From: Ciona intestinalis
Lineage: Eukaryota > Chordata > Ascidiacea > Phlebobranchia > Cionidae
Reading direction: 5' to 3'
Assembly (NCBI RefSeq): GCF_000224145.3
Contig: NC_020170.2
Coordinates: 1,630,300 to 1,694,299 of the forward strand
DNA length: 64,000 nt
Part shown: in pieces, positions 32,498 through 44,000 of the stretch
Layout of the letters: each line of letters opens with the position of its first letter
Numbering within the stretch: the stretch's first letter is position 1
Program-made: the position numbers and the translations under genes
Notes under the pieces: model-generated
What the model was told of the DNA's origin: nothing
Seen by the model: the letters and a program-made list of their open reading frames with translations, nothing else
Databases searched by the model: none

Positions 32498-35234
32498 TTA
32501 GAACTAAACATATGTTTGCTACCAAATGTGACGAGAAGAGATTGAAAATATGTTCCATCTTACCCCACCCTACAAAAGAGGAACTAACCTGTGACCACAG
32601 ACACAGGACAATAGGAAAATGTTTGTAACATTTTAATAAAGGACAATTGAATTCAATACGTCACAAAAACCTCTTGATATTAATCTCGTGTTACCAATTC
32701 GAAATAATCAAACCACTCACGGAACATTACTAAATTACATTATCTTTATAGTTACATACAACGAGAAAACAGACTATAATAAATTATTGTGGAGGAAAAA
32801 TAATTGAGCTCTGTTTAAAAAGAAAGTTTTTAGGTGCACAAAATGCAAATATTAAGCAAACAAAAAAGGTATTATAAAGTTCAAACAATCACAACTAATG
32901 TTAATATATTATATACATATCTCATGTACATTTTGACATTTTGTACAATCACATATTTATCATCAAATAATAATATATATTTATATATATATATATATAC
33001 TTAATGCAGAGCATAAATTCTAAAAAATATAAGAGAGATTTTAATTTCATTGCCATTTTTTAATAGTAAACAATCATATAACTTTATTTCAAAAATAAAC
33101 CTTATAAATATAAATAGAAGCTCAAAACCGGCATTATTATTACCATAAGCAATATGATATGCTTCTATGTTTAACTTGTAAGTGAAACACAAATAGAAGG
33201 CTTCAATGCTTGTTTGTACAAGCTACATAATTGATAATCATTAATCACACAAACTATAGTAACCTTGTTGTTCAAACAATAAAGGTCAATTACAATTAAA
33301 TTTGAATTTATAATTTAATTGCCCTTGTATTTAATACAGCAGGAACAACACACAAATGTAATTATTTCAAACACTATATAATTGTATTGTAACCATTTAA
33401 CAAAGTTTAACAATGACATAGCAAGTAGGAAGTAGCATACACAGTTTTCACTCACTAACAAAAACAGTAAATAATATAAACTGTTTCTGCTACACATGTT
33501 TAATTGGAAATCTACAAATACTCAAAATTTGACAAATTAGAACATTTATTTTTCTAGAATAGAATTTTTATTAATAATAGTAAGCAATAGCGCAACCAAG
33601 GAGTTGGCAGGACACCCTTGGTTTAAAAATAATAATAATGGAATTAGAACCCACCCTACCCCTCTTTTTTTTTTCTTGCTATGCCACTGAAAGTATACCT
33701 GTATCAATTTTGCTGAATGATTGAAATTTCACTAACAGTGTTGAATTTCAATTAACACGCTATATATACATAATTTAATACGTAATACCCTAACATAGCA
33801 TTTTTTATTTTGTGAAAATATTTACAAATTATGTTTTAAAAAAAACATTCATATATATATAATATAGCACAAAAAAGAAAAACTATTCTGCGAAATCAAA
33901 GTTGTTATTTTTGTGGCGCAATTTATAAAAAAGTTGTTATCGTTATGCCACATTACAACATTTAAGCTGGCTTCAGCATTTTATGCCTCAGCTTAGGAGA
34001 AATACCTTGGAAGCTGTCTACGCAATATAACATGTAAACAACTCAACTAAGAACGACATAACATTTTTTACACTACAGATTCACTTATTTGGACATACTT
34101 GCTTAGATTGAGTATTTTTTAATTAGAACATTGGGCTTAGTCTTACCTTAATCATCTAAATACTTGCTAATTAAAAAATGAACTTAGTCCAACCTTATTA
34201 AAATGTAAAGCCTTGTACAGATTACTCTTATGTCCCAGTTGTAAAACTAAAGGGCTTACTAATGGTCCCACATGGAGTATATATTAATATTTGATCTGCA
34301 CTGATAATACAGATAGACAAATATATCTGGTATCAGATTTCATGTTATGAAGCAACATATTGATAAAATATCCAATTTCGGTGAAAAAATTGTTCTAAAT
34401 ATACCCAAAAGATTGAAAACTGACGTCAGACTTACATGCATTTAACTATGTGGTTAAAAACCCTTGTTTACAAGCTTACATTTGTTCGCAGGAAAACATA
34501 ATATTTGGAACTAAATATTATAGCCAGGTTTGCAGCATATATATATATAAACATAATACATCGTGTGGTTTAGATTATAAAGTCTAAATATACATCTACA
34601 CAACAAAGCATATTTAGATAGAAATTCTAAATAAATAAATTGTTTGATCATACAAAACATTATGGAATAGTCTTATTCTGATATAAAAAATCTCAATACT
34701 ATTAGATGTTACATCTCTACACCAGTTTGTACTTAAATATTACAAACCAAAACGATTCAGGCAAAAGCATGCTGGGTAAAGTTACGAGCAATAAACTTAT
34801 AACACGAAATAAAACTTGACATATCAAGCACGTAACATAACACAGATATTTACCATTTCAAACACGTTGAAGCACCACCAAAATTTGAATTATTTCTTCA
34901 CAAATCCATTCTTTTAACGTTTTACCGATGTAATTTTAAAGAATATTAAACTTTCGTTTCATAAGCAGTGCCTACTTTCAACCAACGTATACAACGCAAG
35001 TATATTTAGTTACCACGGATATCTATTCGAATATATTAGGTAGCTACATTTCATCAGACCGTCCAAGTACATTTTTCCAATGCATTCTCTCGCAAGCGTT
35101 TTTCTTTGCTTCTCTCTTTTATTATCAACATGCAAATACCGTTTTACTGTATTGAACATGCTGGATTTAAATTTATAAAGACAAAAAGTGAATGTTTAGT
35201 AGCGCCATTTAGCGTTCGCGTGTTGGTTTACATA

Positions 35235-35420
35235 TATAGTAGGAAGGGGGTAGATGGAACACCGTTTCATGCTATTTTTTTGGACTCATTTCGTAGTAAA
35301 TAAAGAACGTTTAAAGAAATATAAAACCGTAACCTCATAACTCCTATAGACCGTTGCTAGTTGTTTAAAATACGATCAGGATATTTGTATAATACGTCAT
35401 CCCCCCCAACCCTACTATAA
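35235..35420 (+). mobile_element. MITE immediately upstream of THOC3
   Basis: A typical copy with a degenerate left end (TATAGTAGGAAGGGGGTAGA) and right end CCCCAACCCTACTATA. Its right end is only about 53 bases from the THOC3 start codon. Confidence 0.85.
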
Positions 35421-35440
35421 TTATCTTGCCACTTTAATTT

Positions 35441-35473
35441 ATAATTTTAGATTTTTACTTAGTGTGGTTAAAA
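35441..35473 (+). promoter_or_regulatory. Putative spliced-leader acceptor of THOC3
   Basis: Two good 3' splice sites, ATAATTTTAG (to 35450) and TTTTTACTTAG (to 35462), lie within 25 bases of the ATG. No upstream donor exon is apparent. In Ciona many mRNAs receive a 16-nt spliced leader at such sites (established), so this is likely a trans-splice acceptor. Confidence 0.4.
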
Positions 35474-38400
35474 ATGAGTTCCCTGCCACAATTGCAACAG
35501 CACTTCAAACAAAACAGTAAATCAAAGGAATATTCTGCTCATAGTTCTAAAGTACATTCTGTAGCTTGGAATAAAGATGGGAGAAAACTAGCATCTGGTT
35601 CTTATGATCAAACAGCCGCTGTTTTTATCCTCGATCGAGATAAATTGGTAAGACCGATGCTCCAGACTGCAGAGTATGGCAGGTGCCTGCGCGATTTTTT
35701 ACAGACTTTTGGTGATGCACACCACAATTTGTCCCACGCAAGCCAATTAATTAAACAAGGAAAAAATTACCTATTAAATTAAGTAAGATTTCCTAGCGTG
35801 GCTTGAAAATTTACATGCTTTGCACGCATATTTTTAATGATAGCACGCGCAAAATAACTGTCCTGCGCGCGCGAGATCTCGTCAGGAACTGCCATACTTG
35901 GCAGACTGGCTGACGCTCAATTCATTTTCATGTTGATTGTTTATTGGTTCGCTATGAAATGTAAACTTTTGCTGAATTGTTATGACTTAGAATGTGCATC
36001 ATGGGCATACCCTTTTTGAATTGGTAATGAAATCCGGGGTGTCATTGGTAAAATTCCTGATTAATATGGCGAATTCAATATCTTTAGATTTGTTTCTTTG
36101 TCTAGGCAAAAAAACTCATTTATGCCTAAAATTGGAGTGACATATGAAATAAAAACAAATTAACATATGAAGTCATCCTTGTTTCATAAGTTTGGGTGAC
36201 ATGGCACTCAATCATTACCCCTATGCTGTGTGGGGTAATACTGCTGCTGGTGACTTNNNNNNNNNNNNNNNNNNNNNNNNNNNNNNNNNNNNNNNNNNNN
36301 NNNNNNTTTAGGGGTTGGGGGTTAAAGGTAGGGGTTAGGGTTAGGTTAAGGATTGCTTGGGGTTTTCCCCTAGCATACAACGGTGCATAATCAGGATCAT
36401 AACGTGCTGTAACGTACGTAATATGTCACTACTGTGACATAACATATTCCTATTGTGACGTAATAAATCGTAAGCCTTACGCAAGTCAGGCGAGTTACGG
36501 TGACGCAGCACGTTTTTGCGCATTTTCAAAGTTAATTTTCGACACGAGCGCTCGAGTTTTTACATAAAAAATTATACAGCAGGTATCAGGAAGACGTAAG
36601 GAACATTTTGAGACCAAAATTTTCACTGGTCACCAGCGGCAGTATTACCGCTGTGTGGTGTGTTATACTGCTTTTACCGACAAATATTGCTGTCAAGTGT
36701 CAATCTTTTAACTTAATGACTTTTTAGAATTAAGATGATCCAAAAATCCTCAAATTTATTCATCTTACTTCGATTGTAGACAAAAGACTTCTCATGCAAA
36801 GGTCACACAGATAGTGTTGATCAATTATGTTGGAACCCTTGTAACTCAGAGGTGTTCGCTACTGCCTCTGGTGACAAAACAGTTCGCATATGGGATGCAC
36901 GGTCGGGAAAATCTTCTTCTACAATTAATACAAAAGGTGTTTTCACACATTGTTTAATTTATGATTATGGGTACTTTAAATAGGTATGCAAAAAATTCAC
37001 CCATGGCAAAACTTTTGGGGCCTTGGCAAATGCACATTTTGGACTTTTTCAATTTATGGGTACCATGACTTTTAATGTTAGGCTCCAATATTCATGATTT
37101 ATATGGTTGGCAATTAAAAATGGGGCTATTCAAAATTTCTGAAAAGCAGAACGAATTATAATTTATAAAACTACAGTTTTCTATTTGTACCTGAGCAAAT
37201 TCGTCATATTTTTTTATAGATGGCCAATGTTTGACACTGGTTACAGTGTCTTATTGATAGATTCATCACTTTAAAGTCAATAGACAAAAATTATTAAATT
37301 GAAAGTTAAACAATAATCCCAATATTAAATATTTCCTATTTTAGGTTTTAAAAAATCAAGAAAAAAATCCATTTTTTTTTTAATTTTTAAATTCTGTTTG
37401 AAAAAGTTTGTTATTCCTTAAATAAAGGTGAGAACATCAACATATGTTGGAGTCCTAATGGCTCAAGTATTGCTGTTGGTAATAAAGAAGATCTTGTTAC
37501 TTTCATTGACACTAAAACATTTCGAACAAGAAACCATGAGCAGTTTAAAGTTGAGGTAAATAAAATATGAATTCAAACATGTTTTGGCTAGTAGTAATAG
37601 CACCACTTTGCATGTATTGGTTTCAGCTCCAGTGCTATACTGCTATCATGCATTTAATTTGCTTTTTTTCCTATAATACATTAATATTTACATATGCATA
37701 TTATTTGCCTTAGTTTGCTGTTATTCATTTTTTACTTTTTATAGATAAATGAAATAACATGGAACAACAGCAACGATTTGTTTTTTCTCACAACTGGTTT
37801 GGGAACAATCCAAATACACAGGTATAGTGTGTTTGTAGCACAATGGTTAGCGCACCTGCCTTCACTCCAGGAGGCTTAGAGTTCAAGACTCGTCGCAGCT
37901 ACTATTGTGGTCCTATGTGGTCTTGGGCAAGACACTTAACAGCAATTGCTCCAAGCCTCCAACCCAGTGGTATAAATTATCAGCCATGTAATAAAAAACA
38001 ACCCTCCCCCCAAAAAAATTAATCCCTAATCAAGTCACATATGTGAAAGTGTAAAAACAGAACAATGACTGTCGTTGCTCTACTAGGCAAGAATAAATAA
38101 GTTACATTCATTCATTTAGGTACAATATAAAGAACATGATTAATATTAAAACCACTTACCAATGTATTTTCAATGTTTAGTTACCCAGATATGAAGTTAA
38201 TCCAATCATTAAATGGTCACACAGCCAACTGCATCTGCATTGAATTTGATTCAACTGGAAAATACTTTGCTACTGGTAGCGCTGATGCATTGGTTAATTT
38301 ATGGGACACCAATGAACTGATTTGTGTGCGGACTTTTTCAAGGTAATTAATCTTCAATGGCACAGTTTGCTGGTTTGAGGCTTGATGTTATTACTATTGT

Positions 38401-39336
38401 GGGCGTATGTGTCCTTTTTGGTGTGTCATTGGGCGCCAATCCAAGAGTGGCAGAGTGGGCAGGCAAAATCTGGTAAAAAAGTTGTGTGATTACCTATCAC
38501 TGCTGTTCTAGTACCTAAAAGCTTAGTACAAATAGCCCTGCTGTTATATCTGTTATATAGTAGGGTGGGGGAAGATGGGAAACCTTTAGCACATAATATC
38601 CAAATATCCTGATCCTGTTTTAAACAATTAACAACAGTCTATGGGAGTCGTGGGGATACGGTTTTATAATTCTTTGAATGTTCTTGGTTTACTACCAAAT
38701 AAGACAGGAAAAAAGTGTCCATCTTTTTCACTCTTCTATATAATGCATTGTCACTTTTTTTAATCAACAAATTATATTGAACAGACTTGATTGGCCAGTT
38801 CGAACCTTAAGCTTCAGTTCCAATGGCCAACTACTAGCATCAGCATCTGAGGATTTATTCATAGATATTTCATGTGTCGCTACAGGGGAAAAAGTTTGTG
38901 AGGTATTGTGTTTAATTTGAAAATTTGTTTCCTTTTTTAAAAACCTGGTGGATAATTATTTTTTTCTCATACCATGGTACAGTGACCATTTCAGGGGTTG
39001 GGGTTTAGTTTTGAAATTTTGTCCGTTTTTTATTAAACCCAGTGAACAGTTACGTGACAGGGCAACATAAATTGTGACAACACGTGTGTTTTGTTTCCTA
39101 CACCTTGTGCCTGCTTACAAGCAACCACATGTGTAACTTTGCTGGGGTTTTCGGGTTATTTTTTATTTTAAATACATTCTAATTAAATTAATTACCAGGT
39201 TCCATGCGATTCACCCACATTCACGCTTGCTTGGCATCCAAAGCATAAACTCTTGGCGTATGCATGTGACGATAAGGATAAATACAACAGAGATGCTGGT
39301 TCAGTCAAGTTATTTGGTCTCCCTACTGAATCGTGA
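35474..39336 (+). CDS. THOC3: THO complex subunit 3 (WD40 repeat protein), complete
   Basis: Seven exons: 35474-35647, 36780-36936, 37428-37555, 37745-37821, 38181-38342, 38785-38902, 39199-39336. They join in frame to 954 nt (317 residues, against about 350 in vertebrates). THOC3/TEX1 is a core THO/TREX subunit coupling nuclear transcription to mRNA export. Successive WD40 blades are visible: KVHSVAWNKDGRKLASGSYD, DQLCWNPCNSEVFATASGDK then VRIWDA, NICWSPNGSSIAVGNKED, CIEFDSTGKYFATGSADALV, PVRTLSFSSNGQLLASASED, and FTLAWHPKHKLLAYACDDKD. It ends GSVKLFGLPTES and TGA. The start is the first in-frame ATG (MSSLPQLQQHF), right after acceptor-like sites. Intron 1 holds an N-gap and an inverted-repeat element, intron 4 a SINE and intron 5 a MITE. 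Confidence 0.95.
36234..36649. mobile_element. Inverted-repeat element with telomere-like core, interrupted by a gap
   Basis: Left arm GGTAATACTGCTGCTGGTGAC (36234-36254, one mismatch) is the reverse complement of the right arm at 36629-36649. Between them are 50 N and, at 36307-36352, a degenerate G-rich array of GGGGTT/GGGTTA units. It looks like a small DNA transposon of unknown family within THOC3 intron 1. Confidence 0.5.
36257..36306. other. Assembly gap (50 N)
   Basis: The N-run lies inside the inverted-repeat element, next to G-rich telomere-like sequence that probably blocked assembly. Confidence 0.99.
37827..38118 (+). mobile_element. tRNA-derived SINE in THOC3 intron 4
   Basis: Pol III box A TAGCACAATGG (37836-37846) and box B-like AGTTCAAGACT (37880-37890) give a tRNA-like head. 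A body (GGTCTTGGGCAAGACACTTA) follows, and the tail is AAGTTACATTCATTCATTT. Imperfect target duplications AGGTATA (37820) and AGGTACA (38118) flank it. The left one overlaps the exon 4 splice donor. A related, head-less copy is at 43026-43312. Confidence 0.7.
38556..38741 (-). mobile_element. MITE in THOC3 intron 5
   Basis: Left terminus TATAGTAGGGTGGGGGAAGA; the internal part reads ATCCAAATATCCTGATC, so the element is reversed relative to most copies. The right terminus is degenerate (CACTCTTCTATA). Confidence 0.85.
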
Positions 39337-39453
39337 TGTTTTGTAGCTTAAAAAACATAAATTCACTGCCAGTAAAGTAAAACTCTGCTTTTATATCAAT
39401 CGTAAACGTCAGTATACAATATACTACTATATTGTTTTGCTAATTTTGAATGG

Positions 39454-39459
39454 AATAAA
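39454..39459 (+). terminator. Polyadenylation signal of THOC3
   Basis: AATAAA lies 118 bases after the stop codon in TGGAATAAATTTTC, and a T-rich stretch follows. Confidence 0.6.
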
Positions 39460-39635
39460 TTTTCACTCTTTGTAATGTTGTCAATATTTTCTGAACTTAA
39501 CATCTGTCTTTTAGTCAAAGTAGAAAGCATTGGATTCTGCACACGAGCAACTAATGTTTCCATATTAGCATATACTAAAGCGACTTTAGTATACTATGGT
39601 ATTGGTCTAAATTAAGTGCTACAAATCTGATCTAA

Positions 39636-39825
39636 TATAGTAGGATGGGGTACGGTGGTACGTATTTTCATTTTTGTTTCATTTGCTAGTAAACGAAGAA
39701 TATTCACAGAATTATATGATATCACCGGGGACCAGCGAATACAAAAGAGCATAGTTAATTGTTCATAACAGGGTTAGGGAATATGAATTTTCGTGGTAAA
39801 CCACATCCTACCCCACAGTACTATA
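39636..39825 (+). mobile_element. MITE, ACAGTACTATA-ended subfamily
   Basis: Left TATAGTAGGATGGGGTACGG, right TACCCCACAGTACTATAATG. More diverged interior. Confidence 0.75.
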
Positions 39826-40351
39826 ATGTTCTAAATCTAAATGATCGTACAGCGCCAAATATTAGTCAAACTGTGCTTCCTTGCCTGTGTCTCATGTGTT
39901 CTACTTGAGCTCTGTGCTTTGCTAATAACAGAACCAACTGCTACCCCAAGTTACAATAATGAAATGCATAGTTTAACCATTGCGACTTGTAATCAGCGCG
40001 CAGCGGGTGATCTCGACACTTAACAACATCGTACAGCGACAATACAGTTCTCGCACACGCGTATGCCCAATTATTTAACCTGGAATTTCGAGGTATGTTG
40101 ATTGCCTTGCTCACGTCGCTAGGATTCGATCCAAATTCGTTTGATTATTAAGCTTGTGGTACAAGTGCACTGTTTTCCAATGGTGTAGCAGGGCGTATGT
40201 GCGGTCACTTTGTCAATTTATACCGCCACATGAAGATTCATTATCATGCTACATTGAAAAAAAAATTTAAAAGAAAAATGTCGATAGATAGACGGAACTG
40301 CTTTATTCTGCACAAAATTAAACCAGCCGATAATATGCTTTGTTCGCTTGT

Positions 40352-40546
40352 AAGTGGGATGGGGGAAGATGGGACACATTTTCATTCTATTTACTCGTCC
40401 CATTTGGAAGTAAACAAAAAAACGTCCAAAGAACTATAAAACCATACCCCCATGACTCCAATACTCCGTTGTCAATTGTTTAAAACACGATCATGATACT
40501 TGGATATTATGTGCTAAAGGTGTCCGNTCTTCCCCCGCCTTACTAT
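40352..40546 (+). mobile_element. MITE
   Basis: GTAAGTGGGATGGGGGAAGA to CTTCCCCCGCCTTACTATTT. One N at 40527. A G/C palindrome follows directly. Confidence 0.85.
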
Positions 40547-40851
40547 TTTGGGGGGGGGGGGGCCCCCCCCCAATTTTTTTTTTAGATTTCGGTTGAATTT
40601 TAAACTTGAGATAAAGAGAAACAAAACGTACTTGAAAACAAATGCGATGATATTATAACGGCAAGTGTACAAGTAAAAAAGCACCTTGATTGAAAATACT
40701 TGAAAAAAGTAGCCAGCAACGATGCTGCTACTTGAAAGGAAAAGCAGATTGAAGGTATTGAAGACAATCAGCACCAAGCAATCGACAATGAAGTGAAAAT
40801 AAAATAGTGATTTGTACAGTAACGGTTTTGTCCAACTATATAACAGCTTAG

Positions 40852-41017
40852 TTATATATCCATTGGATAAGTTAACTCCCCTTCGTTATTTGCTGATATC
40901 TTATGCGGTGGTGCTACGTCACCGTGTAATTGTGACGTCAGGAGTTTAACTTCCCGCTCGAGAGCGCTAGAGCGTTTGAAAGTTTGAACGTAATTCGCTT
41001 GCAGCTGTTTTTGGTAT
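40852..41017 (-). CDS. Last exon of the LZTS-like gene
   Basis: It encodes YQKQLQANYVQTFKRSSALE, then REVKLLTSQLHGDVAPP, and ends at TAA (40854-40852). A CRE palindrome TGACGTCA (40933-40940) lies within this coding exon and is probably fortuitous. Confidence 0.85.
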
Positions 41018-44000
41018 CTAAAAATATAAAAAATGTAACTTTAGATTTAGATTTATCTAAAAAATGTCATTATCTTACCTTACCACTCTTGACTTATCGT
41101 CTGCCCATTGGCGCCTCTCCATGTTGAAGTATTGCTCTTGCTCCATGCACCTTGCTTCTGCGTCGTACAATCTTTTTAGGAGCTCGTCTCTATCCAAGGC
41201 CGCCGTACCGTCCGCGTTTTTGCGTAATGATGGAACGTGTCTAGCATCTTGCCAGGCCCCGTACTGTTGGTCGTTGAAATGTGCGCTGCTGCTTCGTATA
41301 GGCGCTGAATGCATTGAGGTTGGATTTGCTGGCCAAGACACTAGTGAAGACGGTACATCAGAAACACGTCGAAGTTCGTCAATCTCAAAATCTCGTTTTC
41401 ATTTAACTTTTCATTAAGTTCACTGATTTCAGAATCTCGTTTTGCTAGCAAGCCTTGTAGTTCACGGTTTCTGGGTTTCGTAAGGCTACGATTTCACTCG
41501 CTCGTTGAGCGGATTCGCACTGAGTGTCCTTGAACTGTCGGTTGAGCATGCACCGTTCCCCGTATTTTTGTTGCCTCTCCCATTCGCTTTCTTCAAGCCG
41601 GGCACGAAGATCAACAATGTCTCCATTCATTTGAACGTCAATAGCTTCATTCATAGACTTGATTTTTTCTTCAAGCTGCGAAGGTTAATAGAGATATTAA
41701 ACCACACGACAGTTGCTCATTTTTTGGCTTGATAATATAGTGCATAAAATATGGTGGAGAAGATGGGACACCTTTTCATTTTATCATCCCATTTGGTAGT
41801 AAACAAAGAACATTTAAAGAATTAAAAAACCTTCTTCCTACGACTGCTGTTATACGTTTAAAACACGTTCAGGGTATTTAGATAAAATGTGCCAAAGGTG
41901 TCCAATATTACCCCACTGTACTATATGTATTAAGAAACAACTTTTAGTATACATGACAGTATGTTTTTGTTTCTGTTGTAATAAAAATAACACAAAAATA
42001 TTCCTTTTAAATGTAAGAAAACAAAAATTAAAAAAACAAACGTCAAGACAAGGAATGAATGTAAAAAACTACAGTGTTACGAAAAACTACAAAAACGCAT
42101 TAAAACTATAGGTTAAAGGTTGGCCGTTCCACCTTATGCAATCTAAAATGGAAAATAAAAGCTTGTCTATGAAGGTATAGTAGGGTGGGGGGGCAGACAT
42201 TTACTTTTACCATAATATCCAAATATCCTGATCGAGTTTTAGACAATAAAAACGGTATATTGGAGTCGTGAAGATAAGGTTTTATAAATACTTCAATGTT
42301 TTTATTTACTGCTTAATCGGGCGAGAACATATAAAGAAAAGGTGTCCCCTATTCCACTACCCTACTATATTTTAATATGTGTTGATATTTCGACTGAACG
42401 TATCTGCGATGCTTTTAATGAAAACAAATAAAGAAAGGTTGCTTCGATCCAACAATCCACTTTATTCTAAGCAGCCAATTGTACAGTTCGTATTATTATT
42501 CTGCCTGACTTACTTTAAATGCTTTCTTTGTTAACAAAAAACAGCCAATTAAAATTGCGGAAAACTGAAACTTCAACACGAAAGAGAAAAAACGTTACAA
42601 AAACTGTCCCATTTAAACAAATATACCACATAACATGGCATACTACATTGGGGTAATATTGTCCATATTTTCTCGTCAAATTTGGTAGTAAACAAAACAT
42701 ACAGAATTATATACCCGTATCCCAACGACTCTAAAACGACGTTGTTAATTGTTAAAAAAATGTTAAAACGGGATTGGGAAATATGGGATATAATATATGT
42801 TTTAACGGTATCCAATTTACCCCACAGTACTATATTCTACAACGTAAACTTTATTTATCTCTCTTAGATTGGGGAATGAAAAGCAAAACGCATTATAAAA
42901 AATGTCCTAAATTTATCAATACTTTGACTTACCTCCGCCAACCGACGATAAGATTGTTGTTTGTCTTCCTGGAGTCGGTCTATTTGTTGCTGCAGCCTCT
43001 GTTGTGCTTGGGTGGATTTGCGTGCCTGGTGAATGAATGAATGAATGAATAAATGTAACTTACTTTATCCTTGCCTGGCCGGAAAACGACAGTCGTTAAA
43101 CACGAATGTTGCGTTTCATACACCTTGTGCCACCTTAAGAGTTACTAAGTATATTACTTTGCGGGTAATTGTATTTTGAGGGGTTTTTTAATGTGTGGTT
43201 GATAATTTGGTCAACCCATAAGTGACCACTGGGCTGGAGCAATGGCGGTTAAAGTGTCTTGTCCAAGGACACATACGCCCACAAAGGTAGCAGCGACAAG
43301 CCGTGTTGTAATACATGATCAAGTGCTACAAAATATGTAACATCAGAGGAATAGTGTACTATAAGAGAAATATTACCTGTTTTGTCTAAAATGGCATCAC
43401 CAGTCTCTTATTTAAGTAAAGTCCTATTGCACATTCACATATAAATTACATATAAACTCTTTGCTAAAAAATATTATTGTTTAACTGAAAAAAAGGATTC
43501 ATAAATACGGTGTAAAAAGAGTAGACTAAGACACTATAAGTTTAGCACTAATAATCAATTTAAACTAACTCAAACTGAAAATCTGTATTTCTTTATGAAA
43601 TACAAACATGTATAAACCAGGCAGAATATTTTACCTGAGACTTCAGTTGTTTGGAATAAACCTGCTTTAATTCATTTACTTCAGTTTTTCTCGTCTTATC
43701 GTATTCCTCGAATACCTGAAACAATTTATTTAAATTACCCACTCGCTTGCGTGTACTAGCAATAACTGGCAATTGCTGTAATTTCAAAACGATTTATTTA
43801 CCTTTTGAAATTGCTTATCGCTTTCGTTATACCCATTACGTAATACTGCGGCATTTTGTTGGGTTTGTGGATCGGAGGTTTCAGATTCATTTGTCGTTAC
43901 GTCATCGCCCAGACATCTAAGAATACATTTAATGTTTTGATTCATAACATAACACTATGTGATATTTTAAATATGCCTTATGTTTATGTTTGAGTGGGGG

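Larger units (their letters stand above)
26404..35234. other. Long stretch upstream of ARHGAP and THOC3, no coding exon recognised
   Basis: About 8.8 kb contains MITE copies at 27449, 29190 and 32328 and a locally more GC/CpG-rich segment (about 29500-31250). That segment has promoter-like features, including a CRE palindrome TGACGTCA at 30266-30273. The missing first exon(s) of the ARHGAP gene, read on the minus strand, should begin here or beyond. I looked for a PDZ-type exon (GFGFTLR-like) and did not find one. Confidence 0.6.
39460..40851. other. Intergenic region between convergent THOC3 and LZTS-like genes
   Basis: It holds two MITEs (39636-39825, 40352-40546), an odd poly-G/poly-C palindrome (40550-40571), and from about 40580 the probable 3' UTR of the minus-strand LZTS-like gene. 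No other gene seen. Confidence 0.7.

Noticed and set aside
37827..38118. tRNA gene at the box A/box B match
   Set aside because: No cloverleaf with paired acceptor arms. The body and ATTC tail continue as in the SINE copies elsewhere.
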